Source: Clostridiales bacterium (GTDB taxonomy: Bacteria; Bacillota; Clostridia; Caldicoprobacterales; DTU083). Taken from it: a stretch of DNA of 34,478 nt. Under the pieces are notes generated by a model that saw only the letters and a list, made by a program, of their open reading frames with translations, was not told where the DNA came from and made no database searches. Each line of letters begins with the position of its first letter. Positions within the stretch are counted from its first letter, which is position 1. The position numbers and the translations under genes are program-made. The stretch lies in assembly GCA_012837325.1 (NCBI GenBank), contig DURK01000002.1:1-34478 (forward strand), given 5' to 3'. This document shows positions 1-8,373 of the stretch, piece by piece.

Positions 1-349
1 CAGACTCACCCCGTGCCTGGGCAACCAGCATTTCCCGCATCAATTCCTTTGTTTCAGCAGCTGTAAACGGCCTGCCGATGGCATCCTCACTGCTGAATCC
101 TTCCCCTGTATCCTCCGTATCTACCTTTGCTGCTTCTTCGCCCACATGAAGATAACGGTAGTAATAATTACGGATGGTATTGGACTTCAGGCCAGAACGC
201 CGGGCGATCTCCTCAAAGGCCCGGATGATGGGGATCCTGCTTTCTCTTGCCTTTCCTACCTCCTCCTTCATAATGGATATCAACTCTGGCTGCAGCTCCT
301 GCTTTTGACCGGTTGTTGTATCCTGGTAAAGAGCTTGTCCTTTCACCAT
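1..349 (-). CDS. Putative helix-turn-helix DNA-binding protein (5' part, runs off left edge)
   Basis: The reading frame is open from an ATG at 349 to the window edge (116 codons seen, no stop), behind a strong AGGAGG six bases upstream. The visible part starts with a polar stretch. A basic helical segment at about residues 38-67 (RIPIIRAFEEIARRSGLKSN, then TIRNYYYRYL) looks like a helix-turn-helix with its recognition helix at SNTIRNYYYRYL. It is followed by an acidic linker and the start of another helical region (AAETKELMREML). I do not recognise the family. A DNA-binding regulator is an inference from this helix pattern. The terminator at 461-503 separates it from the upstream operon, so it should have its own promoter in 350-460, where no good -35/-10 pair was found. 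Confidence 0.6.
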   Translation of the reverse strand, partial: MVKGQALYQDTTTGQKQELQPELISIMKEEVGKARESRIPIIRAFEEIARRSGLKSNTIRNYYYRYLHVGEEAAKVDTEDTGEGFSSEDAIGRPFTAAETKELMREMLVAQARGES

Positions 350-460
350 ATTCTGGTTCCTCCTTTGCATCATTTCATTTTTCCATAATATGCTATGTAT
401 ATTATTCTCAGGAACCATAAGGTTTATTCTTCGTATATTCATATTTATGAAATATATTAT

Positions 461-503
461 AAAAAAACAGAGGCTTTTCCGGTGGAAACCAGCAAAGCCT
501 CTG
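461..503 (-). terminator. Rho-independent terminator of the sigma/anti-sigma operon
   Basis: The arms CAGAGGCTTT (468-477) and AAAGCCTCTG (494-503) pair perfectly over 10 bp. Read on the minus strand they are followed by seven T residues (461-467). The hairpin starts 25 bases after the anti-sigma stop. Confidence 0.9.
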
Positions 504-527
504 GTGAATACACATGAGAACCAGTTG

Positions 528-1328
528 CTACTCGAATATCATTTGTATGGTTATGCTGTCCTGCCCTGTGTTTCGGCCGGAGTATTCCACCCGGCCCAGC
601 TCGGTAAGCCGTTCCAGAAAGGCATCGGCTTGTGCTTCCTTGTCGATTTGCAGAATCATCTGATTGTTTTGCTGCAGCACTGCTTGTATATGATAATCAG
701 CTGCCATGGCGGCGATTTCATCCGGAGTATTTCCGGCTTTGGAGACGTATAGATAGACTTTAGCCGGCAGCCCTGCATCAGAGATCTTCTCATCCGCCAG
801 CTCTGCTTCCAAATCGGCGGATACACCACCTTGCCGCACCTCAGCGTTTGAATCAAGAGGTGAAGTACCGGCCATCGGGCTTTCCATGCCTTCAGAGTAG
901 ATACCATTCTCCGCTGATTCCTCAGGCGCATTGTCCTGAGCGGTCAAATTCCCATCATTTCGGGGATTCACAAATCCAGGAGGCCGAATCAGATAGACGG
1001 TTAACAGCAATGCTGATACAGCTGCCGCACCGGCACCCCATTTTATCCATCTGTTTCGTCTGAAAATCCATGCTGAATCAGAGTATGACCTTGCCTTCGT
1101 TTTCTGATAAGCCTGCTGCAAGCGCTGATACAGCCGCTGTTCAAAGCCTTCAGGAAGCTCTTCCTGTTCCAGATCGGACACCAGCCTTTGCATTTGACGC
1201 AGCTCTTCAATATACAGGGCACAGGAGGGACAGTTGTCCATGTGGAGCTGCAGCTTCTTTTTTCCCTGCTCAAACAAGGTGCCGTTCAGGTATTCATCTG
1301 CCCATTTTTTTGTATGTTTACAACGCAT
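528..1328 (-). CDS. Membrane anti-sigma factor with zinc-binding (ZAS-type) N-terminus
   Basis: This is the likely partner that holds the adjacent ECF sigma factor inactive at the membrane. The N-terminus has the anti-sigma zinc pattern H29-x3-C33-x2-C36 (LHMDNCPSC). A single membrane segment follows at about residues 97-115 (WGAGAAAVSALLLTVYLIR). The outer part of about 150 residues has a low-complexity acidic/Ser linker and a folded C-terminal domain (about 190-266) that may be the sensor. The topology fits RseA/RsiW-type anti-sigma factors, but the extracellular domain is not one I can name. The ATG at 1328 is preceded by AGGAGG, which overlaps the end of the sigma gene; the gap is 13 bases, so translation is probably coupled. 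The signal sensed is unknown. Confidence 0.85.
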   Translation of the reverse strand: MRCKHTKKWADEYLNGTLFEQGKKKLQLHMDNCPSCALYIEELRQMQRLVSDLEQEELPEGFEQRLYQRLQQAYQKTKARSYSDSAWIFRRNRWIKWGAGAAAVSALLLTVYLIRPPGFVNPRNDGNLTAQDNAPEESAENGIYSEGMESPMAGTSPLDSNAEVRQGGVSADLEAELADEKISDAGLPAKVYLYVSKAGNTPDEIAAMAADYHIQAVLQQNNQMILQIDKEAQADAFLERLTELGRVEYSGRNTGQDSITIQMIFE

Positions 1329-1341
1329 ACCATTCGGCCTC

Positions 1342-1902
1342 CTATAAAAATGAGCGGACAGCTTCCCGAAGGGCTGCCCTTCCTCGGTTGATATGGGATT
1401 TTACCGTGCCCAGGGGTAGATTGAGAATTTCAGCAATTTCTTCATAGCTGTGCTGTTGAATGTCTCTGAGGACAATAACCGTACGATATTTGGGCTTTAA
1501 TCGGCTGATTGCCTCCAACAGATATTTCTGCTGCTCCCTGCGAAGGGTCTGCTGTTCCGGTGACGGGTCGTCTGCCGGCACATCCAGTTCCCGCTCGTCA
1601 TCCGGTCCTTTGGGCTGAGAAAGGGAGATGGCAGCAATTTTTGATTTTCTATACCGGTCGATGCATACATTATGTGCAATCCGGTAAATCCAGGTAGATA
1701 ATTGGCTGTTTCCCTTGAATTTATTTAAATTTTTATAGACTCTGACAAAAACCTCTTGGGTCAAGTCCTCTGCATCCTCACGGTTGTTGGTCATGCGCAG
1801 ACAGTAATTATATATCTTTTTTTCATATGACAATACAAGCTCTTCAAAAGCCTTCAAGCTTCCTGCCCTGGCCTGCTCTATCAGCCGGGTCTCCCCAATC
1901 AT
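1342..1902 (-). CDS. ECF RNA polymerase sigma factor (SigW/RpoE-like)
   Basis: An extracytoplasmic-function sigma factor directs RNA polymerase to a small stress regulon. The 186 residues hold only the two expected regions. Region 2 (about 20-90) includes the core-binding/-10 segment NREDAEDLTQEVFVRVYKNL and STWIYRIAHNVCIDRYRK. Region 4 (about 125-182) is a helix-turn-helix with YRTVIVLRDIQQHSYEEIAE and GTVKSHINRGRAALRE. The ATG at 1902 has a GGGGGA ribosome site. The cognate anti-sigma factor follows at once, and the large secreted protein precedes it by 47 bases with no terminator between, so the three are probably one operon. I did not find a convincing ECF-type promoter upstream of it, so autoregulation is not shown. 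Confidence 0.93.
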   Translation of the reverse strand: MIGETRLIEQARAGSLKAFEELVLSYEKKIYNYCLRMTNNREDAEDLTQEVFVRVYKNLNKFKGNSQLSTWIYRIAHNVCIDRYRKSKIAAISLSQPKGPDDERELDVPADDPSPEQQTLRREQQKYLLEAISRLKPKYRTVIVLRDIQQHSYEEIAEILNLPLGTVKSHINRGRAALREAVRSFL

Positions 1903-1949
1903 GATTCATCCCCCTGACATACGGTACTGCAGGAATAAAAAATCACTGC

Positions 1950-3812
1950 CTAGCTGCTTCGAGTGGTCTTGTTCTTCTTTCTGCGGAAGGGAAACCGGAG
2001 GGAACCTCTCAGGGTATAGACCAATACACCGATAATCAACACACAAATCAGGATCACAACGATCAATATGACCCGCAAAATGCTGAATTTTCCGGACAAG
2101 CCGCTTTCAGCGACTTCTATTGTCAGCGGCTGGCTTTTGGCGGTAAATTTCTGCTGATCTCCTCCCAGGCCGTTGGCCTCCACCACAAAGGTTTCCGTTT
2201 CCTCCACCAGAACAGCAGGGATGGTGAAGGTCTTATCTTCTCCCGGTTCCAGCACAGATAGACTGCCTATCGTCATATCACGATCCAGCAAGGTTAGTAC
2301 CAGGTTGTATAACGGTTCCTGCCCGGTGTTTACTACAATGCATTCCAGCTCCACCTTACCCGGTTTGGTTAAGGATTCCTTATCGCTCTGCAGCAGGATC
2401 GACAAAGCCTGTCCAGGGGTGTCTTCGACAGAACCTCCAATTGCAAACTCCATTTCGGATGACTCATAGCTGTATTCCTTATCGGTTTCCGCATCTCGGG
2501 CTGTGAGTATGGTTTTGCTGTACTCATTTTTGTCCAGCACCAGTTCCTTTGTAAATTCGGCTTCCCCGCCGGCAGGAAGGTGATCCAGCCTGGTGATTTC
2601 ACCGAAAGAGGTTTCTGTTACGATGATATCCTTCAGATCAACATTTCCAATATTTCGAACTACGTAGTTCAATACAAAGGGCTGGCCTGCCTGGATACGA
2701 TCAACGGAAACCGTACGGTGAATTTCCACCTGAGGATTCAGCTTTTCTAAAACAGCAGACCATGTAGACTTGATCAACTGATTGCTGTTTTCCACTCTTG
2801 CCTGCACCTGCAGCTCATACTCGGTGTCGGGTTTGACCTCACCTGTAAAGGCTGCCTTTACCTCTTCGCCCGGTTGGAGGGCATCATAGGTAAAAAACTC
2901 CTTTCCGTTCCAGTCCAGGCATTTCAGCTCTCTTAAAATGGTATTCCCTGTATTTTTAACAAGCAGCTCAAAGGCAACATTGGTAGCCCCGGGTATCTTG
3001 GACTTGTCGGCTTTTCCGCTTAACTCCATGGAGGAAACCGGTTCCTCATCCCGCACCTGTAATTCCAGACTGGTTTTCACATTCTTTTGAACCGGATTTC
3101 CCAAGCCCAGGGGGTCATCATAGATGATGACCAGGTTGCCTGTGGTGCTTCTCTCAATAGGCAGGGTTTTTTCCACCGTTGCAGCTGCACCCGGTGCAAG
3201 AACATCGATAAAACCGATTTCCTCCCCCAGATCATTGTCAAAAACGGTCAGATTGTAGAGTGTTACGTTGGAAATAGCCTGTACGACTGCCTGCAGCTTT
3301 ACCTGTTCTCCCTTGAAAACCGGGCTTTGCGCCTGGGAGGTATAGGTTACATTGAATTCAGCCTCAATCACATGCACATAGACAGGCTGCCCCGTCATCA
3401 GCTGTTCCTGTTCCCCTTCTTCCTTTTGTACCGTATACTTGACCTGGTACTCTACCACATTGGGATTTACGTCAGGTCCTCCATAAAAGGTGTTGCCCTG
3501 CCGGGTTGGCAGCGACTCTCCGGGCTGCAGCCTGGTATTGATCTTCACAGATTTCGTTTCATTGCTGCCCGAAGCCTTCTCCAATATCTCAATAACATGG
3601 ATCTCAGTCTGACTGTTGTTTTTTATATTGTAATTGATTGAGTAGGCACCCATGGCTGATACAAAAGGCATACCATTAATGGAAGTTACCATACCTGTAA
3701 CCCCGGTGGTGACCTCAATTTCACCCTGAGCCAATACCGCACTACCTGCAGAAAGGATTTGCAGGGTAATCAGCAGCATGCATAACAGAACGCTTGTCAG
3801 ACGTTTTTTCAT
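1950..3812 (-). CDS. Large secreted, membrane-anchored protein with repeated CARDB/DUF11-like beta domains
   Basis: The 620-residue protein starts with a clear signal peptide (about 1-29: basic MKKR, hydrophobic core, ending AVLAQG). It ends in a membrane segment (about 578-600) and a very basic tail (RRKKNKTTRSS). In between are several all-beta modules of about 100-110 residues that repeat phrases such as VKNTGNT, VRNIGNVDL and VVNTGQEPL with LQPGE/LAPGA turns. This is typical of CARDB/DUF11 or COG1361 surface proteins. It should sit outside the cell with a single anchor. No LPxTG-type sorting signal precedes the C-terminal helix, so it is not an obvious substrate of the sortase at 33 kb. 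It is first in the operon with the sigma/anti-sigma pair, so it may be part of the envelope signal (inference). The ATG is preceded by GGGGGAGAG. Confidence 0.8.
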   Translation of the reverse strand: MKKRLTSVLLCMLLITLQILSAGSAVLAQGEIEVTTGVTGMVTSINGMPFVSAMGAYSINYNIKNNSQTEIHVIEILEKASGSNETKSVKINTRLQPGESLPTRQGNTFYGGPDVNPNVVEYQVKYTVQKEEGEQEQLMTGQPVYVHVIEAEFNVTYTSQAQSPVFKGEQVKLQAVVQAISNVTLYNLTVFDNDLGEEIGFIDVLAPGAAATVEKTLPIERSTTGNLVIIYDDPLGLGNPVQKNVKTSLELQVRDEEPVSSMELSGKADKSKIPGATNVAFELLVKNTGNTILRELKCLDWNGKEFFTYDALQPGEEVKAAFTGEVKPDTEYELQVQARVENSNQLIKSTWSAVLEKLNPQVEIHRTVSVDRIQAGQPFVLNYVVRNIGNVDLKDIIVTETSFGEITRLDHLPAGGEAEFTKELVLDKNEYSKTILTARDAETDKEYSYESSEMEFAIGGSVEDTPGQALSILLQSDKESLTKPGKVELECIVVNTGQEPLYNLVLTLLDRDMTIGSLSVLEPGEDKTFTIPAVLVEETETFVVEANGLGGDQQKFTAKSQPLTIEVAESGLSGKFSILRVILIVVILICVLIIGVLVYTLRGSLRFPFRRKKNKTTRSS

Positions 3813-3902
3813 ATTCTCTCCCCCAAATTATGGTTTATCCATATCTGTTTTATACTTATTCCCATCAGATGGTTTTGATTCCCCAACTCGTTCATGCACA
3901 TC

Positions 3903-3931
3903 ATTATATCATAAGCTTGTCACAGGAAAAA
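3903..3931 (-). promoter_or_regulatory. Candidate sigma-A promoter for the secreted protein/sigma operon
   Basis: A perfect TATAAT (minus strand, 3903-3908) lies about 90 bases upstream of the ATG at 3812. The -35 at 17-bp spacing is only TTTTTC, so the call rests mainly on the -10. Confidence 0.4.
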
Positions 3932-4142
3932 GCAAAACAACCGGCGGGAAGTTAATTCTTTGTCACAATTCAGTAATACTTTCCCCCTTATAAAGCATGA
4001 AAAAACAGATTGCGCCCATCCTGCACAGAGGTGCAGCGGATGCTTACAGCCGGATGAGAGAAGCAGAGAATGCGTAGGAGAATGATTCCATACGGGATTT
4101 CGCATACTAACATCAAGTAAAATCGAAGAAGGTGTCTGTATT
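3932..4142. other. Intergenic stretch between divergent genes
   Basis: The whole divergent gap is 330 bases. Outside the minus-strand promoter it holds no gene I can support. A 26-codon ORF at about 3998-4078 has no ribosome site. No terminator or good plus-strand promoter was found; TATAAA at about 3980 is a possible -10 without a matching -35. Confidence 0.4.
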
Positions 4143-5591
4143 TTGGATAAAAGGAATGCAGGGAAACTGGCGGCTATGGCTGCCCTTGGCACAGCCGGCC
4201 TGCTTGGTGCAGCAGCGGGAGCAAAATACCTGGGTCGGTTTGTTATAGACAAGGTTCATGATCGATTCCTGAAAATTATAACCACCGACCTGTATGATGA
4301 AAACCTCTGGGAGGCGGTCTCCTCCACGATGCGAATTGGTCCCCAGGTGGTATTGGAGACCGAGCTGCGGGCAGACCGGGCCAAGCTGGTAGAACGGCCT
4401 ATGGGGCCGGTCAATCAGTTTCCCGGTTTGGATGATCTGAAGTTCAATTTCGCTCAATTGAATACACTTCCCACTGAAATCGACACGGAAATTGACTTTT
4501 CCCTTACCATCGGCAAATATGCAAAAAAGCCCCTGCGGTTGAACCAGTTTATGATGCTGGCTCCTATGGCTTATGGAATTGCCATGAGCAAGTCTGTAAA
4601 AATTGCCATGGCAAAAGCCTGTGGTGCAGCCGGGGCTGCCTACCATACCGGTGCCGGGGCTGCCATTATGGAGGTTATGAACCTGGCTGACAAGGTCATA
4701 TTCCAATATGATCGGGGAAACTGGCCCAAGTCCCATCAGGCTCTGCTGAAAAGCCATGCAGTGCAAATCCAGCTGGGTCAGGGAGCTTATGGCGGCGTAG
4801 GATCTATGATGAAATCAAACATGATAGACAATCCGCTCCGGAAAGAATTCAAAATCTCCAAGGATCAAGATCTGATCACTCATTCCCGGCAGCCTGAGGT
4901 GCAAAGCCCGGAGGATTTGAAGCAGCTGGTGGATAAGCTGCGTAACTTTACCGACGGGGTGCCGATCGGAGTGAAAATTGCAGCTGGAAAGTATCTGGAA
5001 GCAGACCTGTACTGGGCATGCACCAGTGGTGTGGATTTTGTCGTAGTGGACGGAGCCGAAGCTGCCACCAAGGGATCTCCTCCGATTTTACAGGATGATT
5101 TTGGAGTGCCCACGGTTTTTGCAATCGACAGGGCAGCCAAATGGATGGAGAAGCATGGGTTTAAGGACAGGATTTCTCTTATTGCTTCCGGGCGGATTCG
5201 GACTCCCGGCGATGCATTGAAGGTCAGGGCCCTGGGTGCAGATGCCTGCCAGATCGGTGCAATTGCGCTGGTTGCCTTATCCCACAACCAGGTTCACAAG
5301 CCTCTGCCCTTTGAACCGCCAACTGCATTAACCTGGTATGGCGAGGTCTTTGCCGATCGGTTTGATATCAAGACCGGTGCCAAGTCATTGCAAAACTTTT
5401 TCGAATCCTGCAAGCTGGAAATGGCAGAGGGGATTCGTGCACTGGGCAAAACCTCTCTCTCTCAAGTAAACCGGGAGGACCTGATGACAACAAATGAAAT
5501 GTTTGCCAAAGGATTGGGGATCCCTATGGTTTATGACGCCTTTGATCCGACCCAGCCGCAACCGCCTAAGGTAAGGAAATTGAAGCTGTAA
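4143..5591 (+). CDS. FMN-binding glutamate synthase-family protein with N-terminal hydrophobic segment
   Basis: The protein belongs to the FMN (alpha/beta barrel) domain family of glutamate synthase. Visible family features are the gly-rich KPLRLNQFMMLAPMAYGIAM segment, VGSMMKSN near residue 220, GVKIAAGKYLEAD, FVVVDGAEAATKGSPP, and the C-terminal phosphate-binding turns IASGRIRTPGDALKVRALGA and CQIGAIALVAL. There is no glutaminase domain, and the cysteine cluster that binds [3Fe-4S] in true glutamate synthases is not visible after the last barrel strand. Glutamate synthase activity is therefore unproven. Residues about 9-30 are hydrophobic and could anchor it. The start is a TTG at 4143 with an AGAAGG site about 10 bases upstream; an in-frame ATG twelve codons on is the alternative. 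Confidence 0.8.
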   Translation: MDKRNAGKLAAMAALGTAGLLGAAAGAKYLGRFVIDKVHDRFLKIITTDLYDENLWEAVSSTMRIGPQVVLETELRADRAKLVERPMGPVNQFPGLDDLKFNFAQLNTLPTEIDTEIDFSLTIGKYAKKPLRLNQFMMLAPMAYGIAMSKSVKIAMAKACGAAGAAYHTGAGAAIMEVMNLADKVIFQYDRGNWPKSHQALLKSHAVQIQLGQGAYGGVGSMMKSNMIDNPLRKEFKISKDQDLITHSRQPEVQSPEDLKQLVDKLRNFTDGVPIGVKIAAGKYLEADLYWACTSGVDFVVVDGAEAATKGSPPILQDDFGVPTVFAIDRAAKWMEKHGFKDRISLIASGRIRTPGDALKVRALGADACQIGAIALVALSHNQVHKPLPFEPPTALTWYGEVFADRFDIKTGAKSLQNFFESCKLEMAEGIRALGKTSLSQVNREDLMTTNEMFAKGLGIPMVYDAFDPTQPQPPKVRKLKL

Positions 5592-5606
5592 ATTGTCTGA
5601 CCTTCA

Positions 5607-5635
5607 TTGACTTTCAGGTTAAAGCATGTTACACT
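5607..5635 (+). promoter_or_regulatory. Sigma-A promoter for the YugP-type peptidase gene
   Basis: TTGACT (5607-5612), a 17-base spacer and TACACT (5630-5635) lie 40 bases upstream of the ATG and just after the stop of the preceding gene. Confidence 0.7.
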
Positions 5636-5674
5636 GTTAACAGTAGGAAACCCCAATGAAAGTGAGCTGTTGTC

Positions 5675-6382
5675 ATGTTATTTCCATTTTATATTGATCC
5701 AACCTATCTATTGCTGATCCCGGCTATCCTGCTGGCACTTTATGCGCAGACCAAGGTGCAGACCACCTATTCCAGATATTTAAGAGTGCCCTCCAGAAGG
5801 GGCATAACCGGAGCGGATGCAGCCAGAGAGCTGCTCCGCCAGAATGGAGTCTATGATGTGAACGTAGAGCGAGGCAGCGGCCGTCTGTCCGATCACTATG
5901 ACCCCCGCTCCAAAACTCTGCGGCTTTCTCCTGAAGTATACGGTTCTTCATCCCTGGCCGCTTTGGGTATTGCTGCTCACGAAGCAGGGCATGCCTTTCA
6001 GCATGCCAGTGAATACTTTCCTCTGAAGCTGCGAAGTGCCATTGTCCCCTTCGCCAATATCGGGTCCACCCTGGCCTTTCCCCTTCTGCTGCTTGGCATC
6101 CTTCTCGGCCGTCCGAATCTGGCTTTAATTGGTATCGCTGCTTTCTCTTTGGCCGTGTTGTTTCAGCTCATCACCCTGCCGGTAGAGTACAATGCCAGTC
6201 ATCGCGCCATCGCTGCACTGGAATCAGGCGGAATCATCTATCGGGATGAAGCCGGTCCGACCCGTAAGGTTCTGAGTGCTGCAGCGCTTACCTATGTTGC
6301 CGCCACCCTTATGGCAGTTCTACAGCTTCTGCGTTTACTGCTAATATCCGGGCTGCTGGGCGGTCGACGCAGACGATATTAA
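5675..6382 (+). CDS. Membrane zinc metallopeptidase, YugP family
   Basis: The 235-residue protein matches the YugP/neutral zinc metallopeptidase family in length and layout. It has an N-terminal helix (about 10-25), then a cytosolic-type segment with GxxAARELL and LSPEVY. The zinc motif HEAGH is at residues 102-106 (His102, Glu103, His106). Two or three membrane helices follow (about 125-170 and 205-230), and the conserved LPVEYNASHRA supplies the likely third zinc-ligand region. The C-terminus is Arg-rich (GGRRRRY). The natural substrate of this family is not established. The ATG at 5675 has only a weak ribosome site (GTGAG), although its promoter is good. It converges on the HAD phosphatase gene with 12 bases between stops. 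Confidence 0.88.
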   Translation: MLFPFYIDPTYLLLIPAILLALYAQTKVQTTYSRYLRVPSRRGITGADAARELLRQNGVYDVNVERGSGRLSDHYDPRSKTLRLSPEVYGSSSLAALGIAAHEAGHAFQHASEYFPLKLRSAIVPFANIGSTLAFPLLLLGILLGRPNLALIGIAAFSLAVLFQLITLPVEYNASHRAIAALESGGIIYRDEAGPTRKVLSAAALTYVAATLMAVLQLLRLLLISGLLGGRRRRY

Positions 6383-6394
6383 GCACGCAGGAAA

Positions 6395-6916
6395 TTATAT
6401 TATTATGTGCAGGATGTCATCCAGATTTGCAACAGAATAATCGGCAGCTGCATCCCATTTGCCAACCCGTATGGTTTTGATCCCATAGCTGCGCCCGGCC
6501 TCCATGTCCTCGTCCGAATGCCCCACCATATAGGAGTTTGCCTTGTCGATCGGGTGATAAAGCTCGGCCGTCATCAGCAAGCCCGGGCTGGGTTTCCTGC
6601 AGCTGCAGCCATCCTGAATATCATGAGGGCAATAAAAGATATGGTCAAAGGGACAATCGTTTAATTCCAGTACGTATTGCATTTGATCATGAATCTCAAG
6701 CAGCTGCTGCTCCGTCATCAGCCTGCCGGCGATTGCGCTTTGATTGGTTGTCAATATGGTCAGATAACCTCTTGATTTGATGAACCTCAGAATACGAAAA
6801 ACATCAGGGATAAACCGGAATTCCTTCCAAGTGGTTACAACCCTGTCCCCGGATAACCTTTCATTTATGATGCCGTCGCGATCGAAGAAAACCGCTTTGC
6901 ACTTTCTGTACGACAT
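6395..6916 (-). CDS. HAD-IIIA family phosphatase (GmhB/HisB-N-like)
   Basis: This is a HAD-superfamily phosphatase of the small IIIA type that includes D-glycero-manno-heptose-1,7-bisphosphate phosphatase and histidinol phosphatase. Motif I is FFDRDGIIN with nucleophile Asp12 and Asp14. Motif II is TTNQSAIAGR (57-65). The zinc loop CPHDIQDGCSC (Cys96, His98, Cys104, Cys106) precedes RKPSPG with motif III Lys108. Motif IV reads GHSDEDMEAG, where the usual first Asp after Gly is His, leaving Asp135/Asp137 to bind magnesium. The 173-residue length is normal. The neighbours give no heptose or histidine pathway, so the substrate is open. The ATG at 6916 is preceded by GGGGGTTTGAG. It lies 48 bases downstream of tyrS and may be co-transcribed with it. 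Confidence 0.85.
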   Translation of the reverse strand: MSYRKCKAVFFDRDGIINERLSGDRVVTTWKEFRFIPDVFRILRFIKSRGYLTILTTNQSAIAGRLMTEQQLLEIHDQMQYVLELNDCPFDHIFYCPHDIQDGCSCRKPSPGLLMTAELYHPIDKANSYMVGHSDEDMEAGRSYGIKTIRVGKWDAAADYSVANLDDILHIII

Positions 6917-6963
6917 CTCAAACCCCCATCCAAACCTCCAATAGGACTGATTTCCGGCTTAAA

Positions 6964-8196
6964 TCATTCTACCGTTACCTTGTGATAAACCTTTTTCCCT
7001 TTGCGAATCATCAGGCTGCGGTCTTTTAAGTCGCTGTCGGTCAGGGTGTGGTCTATGGCTTCAATTCGTTCATCGTTTACATAAATGCCGCCTTGCTGGA
7101 TCAGCCTTCTACCCTCTCCTTTTGAGGGGATCAGCTTGATCAAGTGAAGCAAGTCAATGATGTTGCGGTGATCCTGGAATTCCTTCTCGGTGATGGTGGA
7201 TCCGGGCACCTCAGCATCTGCCCCGCCGCTTCCAAAAAGCGCTTGCGAGGCAGCCTCTGCCTTTTTCGCTTCTTCTTCACCGTGAATCACCTTGGTAACC
7301 TCATAAGCCAGCACCTTCTTGGCATCATTTATTTTCTCATCCTTCAGGCTGCCCAGCCTCTCCACTTCCTCCATAGGCAGGAAGGTGAGCAAAGCAAGGC
7401 ACTTTTTCACATCGTCGTCATCGATATTGCGCCAGTATTGATAAAATTCATAGGGAGAGGTTTTGTCCGGATCCAGCCATAAGGCACCGGCTTCGGTCTT
7501 GCCCATTTTTTTCCCTGCACTGGTGGTAAGCAGGTTGAAGGTCATTCCATAAGCCGGGCTTCCCTCCACCCTGCGAATCAAATCCACGCCTCCCAGGATA
7601 TTGGACCACTGGTCGTCACCGCCCAGCTGGAGCTTGGCCTGGTACTTGCGGTACAGGGCAAGAAAATCATAGCTTTGCATTAACATATAGTTGAATTCCA
7701 GGAAGGACAGGCCCTTTTCCAGCCGGGACTTGAAACATTCTGCGGTCAGCATGCGATTTACCGAAAAATGAACACCCACTTCCCTTAAGAATTCCACGTA
7801 ATTCAAATCCAGCAGCCAATCCCCGTTGTTTACCAGAAGGGCTTGTCCCTCGGAAAAGTCAAGGAATCGGGAAAGCTGCTTCTGAAAGGCACGGCAATTG
7901 TGATCTATGGTTTCCTTTGTCATCATTTTTCGCATATCGGTTTTCCCCGAAGGATCGCCCACCATGCCGGTACCGCCTCCTATCAAGGCTATGGGCCTGT
8001 GACCGGCTTGTTGCATATGCATCATAACCATAACCTGAATAAAATGACCTACGTGCAGACTGTCGGCTGTGGGATCAAAGCCAATATAAAAGGTAACGGA
8101 CTCACTGCCCAGCAAATCACGAACCTCATCCTCATGGGTTACCTGAGCCAGATAACCTCTTTCTTTCAATACATCAAAAACATTTCTCTTGTTCAT
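6964..8196 (-). CDS. tyrS: Tyrosyl-tRNA synthetase
   Basis: It attaches tyrosine to tRNA-Tyr in the cytosol. The 410 residues match bacterial TyrS. The class I HIGH motif is HVGH (48-51) within [14 protein letters not shown]. The tyrosine-binding [10 protein letters not shown] is at 191-200, the KMSKS equivalent KMGKT at 230-234, and an S4 RNA-binding domain occupies about 345-405. The start was set at the ATG at 8196, because the upstream in-frame TTG (8211) lies inside its GGAGGG ribosome site. Many clostridial tyrS genes have a T-box leader. Here the divergent gap to the next gene is under 180 bases and no T-box sequence was seen, so tRNA-dependent control is unlikely. Confidence 0.97.
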   Translation of the reverse strand: MNKRNVFDVLKERGYLAQVTHEDEVRDLLGSESVTFYIGFDPTADSLHVGHFIQVMVMMHMQQAGHRPIALIGGGTGMVGDPSGKTDMRKMMTKETIDHNCRAFQKQLSRFLDFSEGQALLVNNGDWLLDLNYVEFLREVGVHFSVNRMLTAECFKSRLEKGLSFLEFNYMLMQSYDFLALYRKYQAKLQLGGDDQWSNILGGVDLIRRVEGSPAYGMTFNLLTTSAGKKMGKTEAGALWLDPDKTSPYEFYQYWRNIDDDDVKKCLALLTFLPMEEVERLGSLKDEKINDAKKVLAYEVTKVIHGEEEAKKAEAASQALFGSGGADAEVPGSTITEKEFQDHRNIIDLLHLIKLIPSKGEGRRLIQQGGIYVNDERIEAIDHTLTDSDLKDRSLMIRKGKKVYHKVTVE

Positions 8197-8229
8197 TTCA
8201 ATTCCCTCCAAGCAATCCGATCATGCTTT

Positions 8230-8258
8230 ATTGTATCCTTTTGATTTGGATTTTTCAA
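8230..8258 (-). promoter_or_regulatory. Sigma-A promoter of tyrS
   Basis: On the minus strand TTGAAA (8253-8258), a 17-base spacer and TACAAT (8230-8235) stand 34 bases upstream of the ATG. Confidence 0.8.
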
Positions 8259-8324
8259 GCATCCAATATTTTATGGCCTTTGGTGGAGCAAATGTCTGTT
8301 ATTCACACAATATACAATACTTTA

Positions 8325-8333
8325 TGCTATTAT
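8325..8333 (+). promoter_or_regulatory. Extended -10 promoter for the SGNH lipoprotein
   Basis: TGCTATTAT (8325-8333) matches the extended -10 pattern TGnTATAAT with one change. It lies 41 bases upstream of the ATG at 8374. There is no good -35 at standard spacing; TTCACA is slightly too far. Confidence 0.45.
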
Positions 8334-8373
8334 ATATATGATTCGTTTTATACACATAAGGGGGTTTATACAA

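Noticed and set aside
350-460. A sporulation-type promoter (CATA-n3-TA at about 395-410, minus strand) for the leftmost gene
   Set aside because: The -10-like word fits a sigma-K pattern, but no convincing -35 accompanies it, and the stretch is very AT-rich.
1950-2200. A sortase sorting signal at the C-terminus of the CARDB-like protein
   Set aside because: There is a hydrophobic helix and a basic tail, but no LPxTG- or NPQTN-like motif precedes it; the membrane anchor alone explains the end.
3087-3641. A 184-codon plus-strand open frame inside the secreted CARDB-like gene
   Set aside because: It is antisense to a clear repeat protein with no ribosome site and an unnatural Cys/His/Leu-rich composition.
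3998-4078. A 26-codon ORF (MKKQIAPILHRG...) upstream of the FMN protein
   Set aside because: No ribosome site precedes the ATG and no structure supports translation.
4113-4766. A 217-codon minus-strand open frame opposite the FMN protein
   Set aside because: It is a shadow frame without promoter, ribosome site or family resemblance.
8197-8340. A T-box riboswitch upstream of tyrS
   Set aside because: The space between promoter and start is about 34 bases, and no T-box core or antiterminator sequence is seen.
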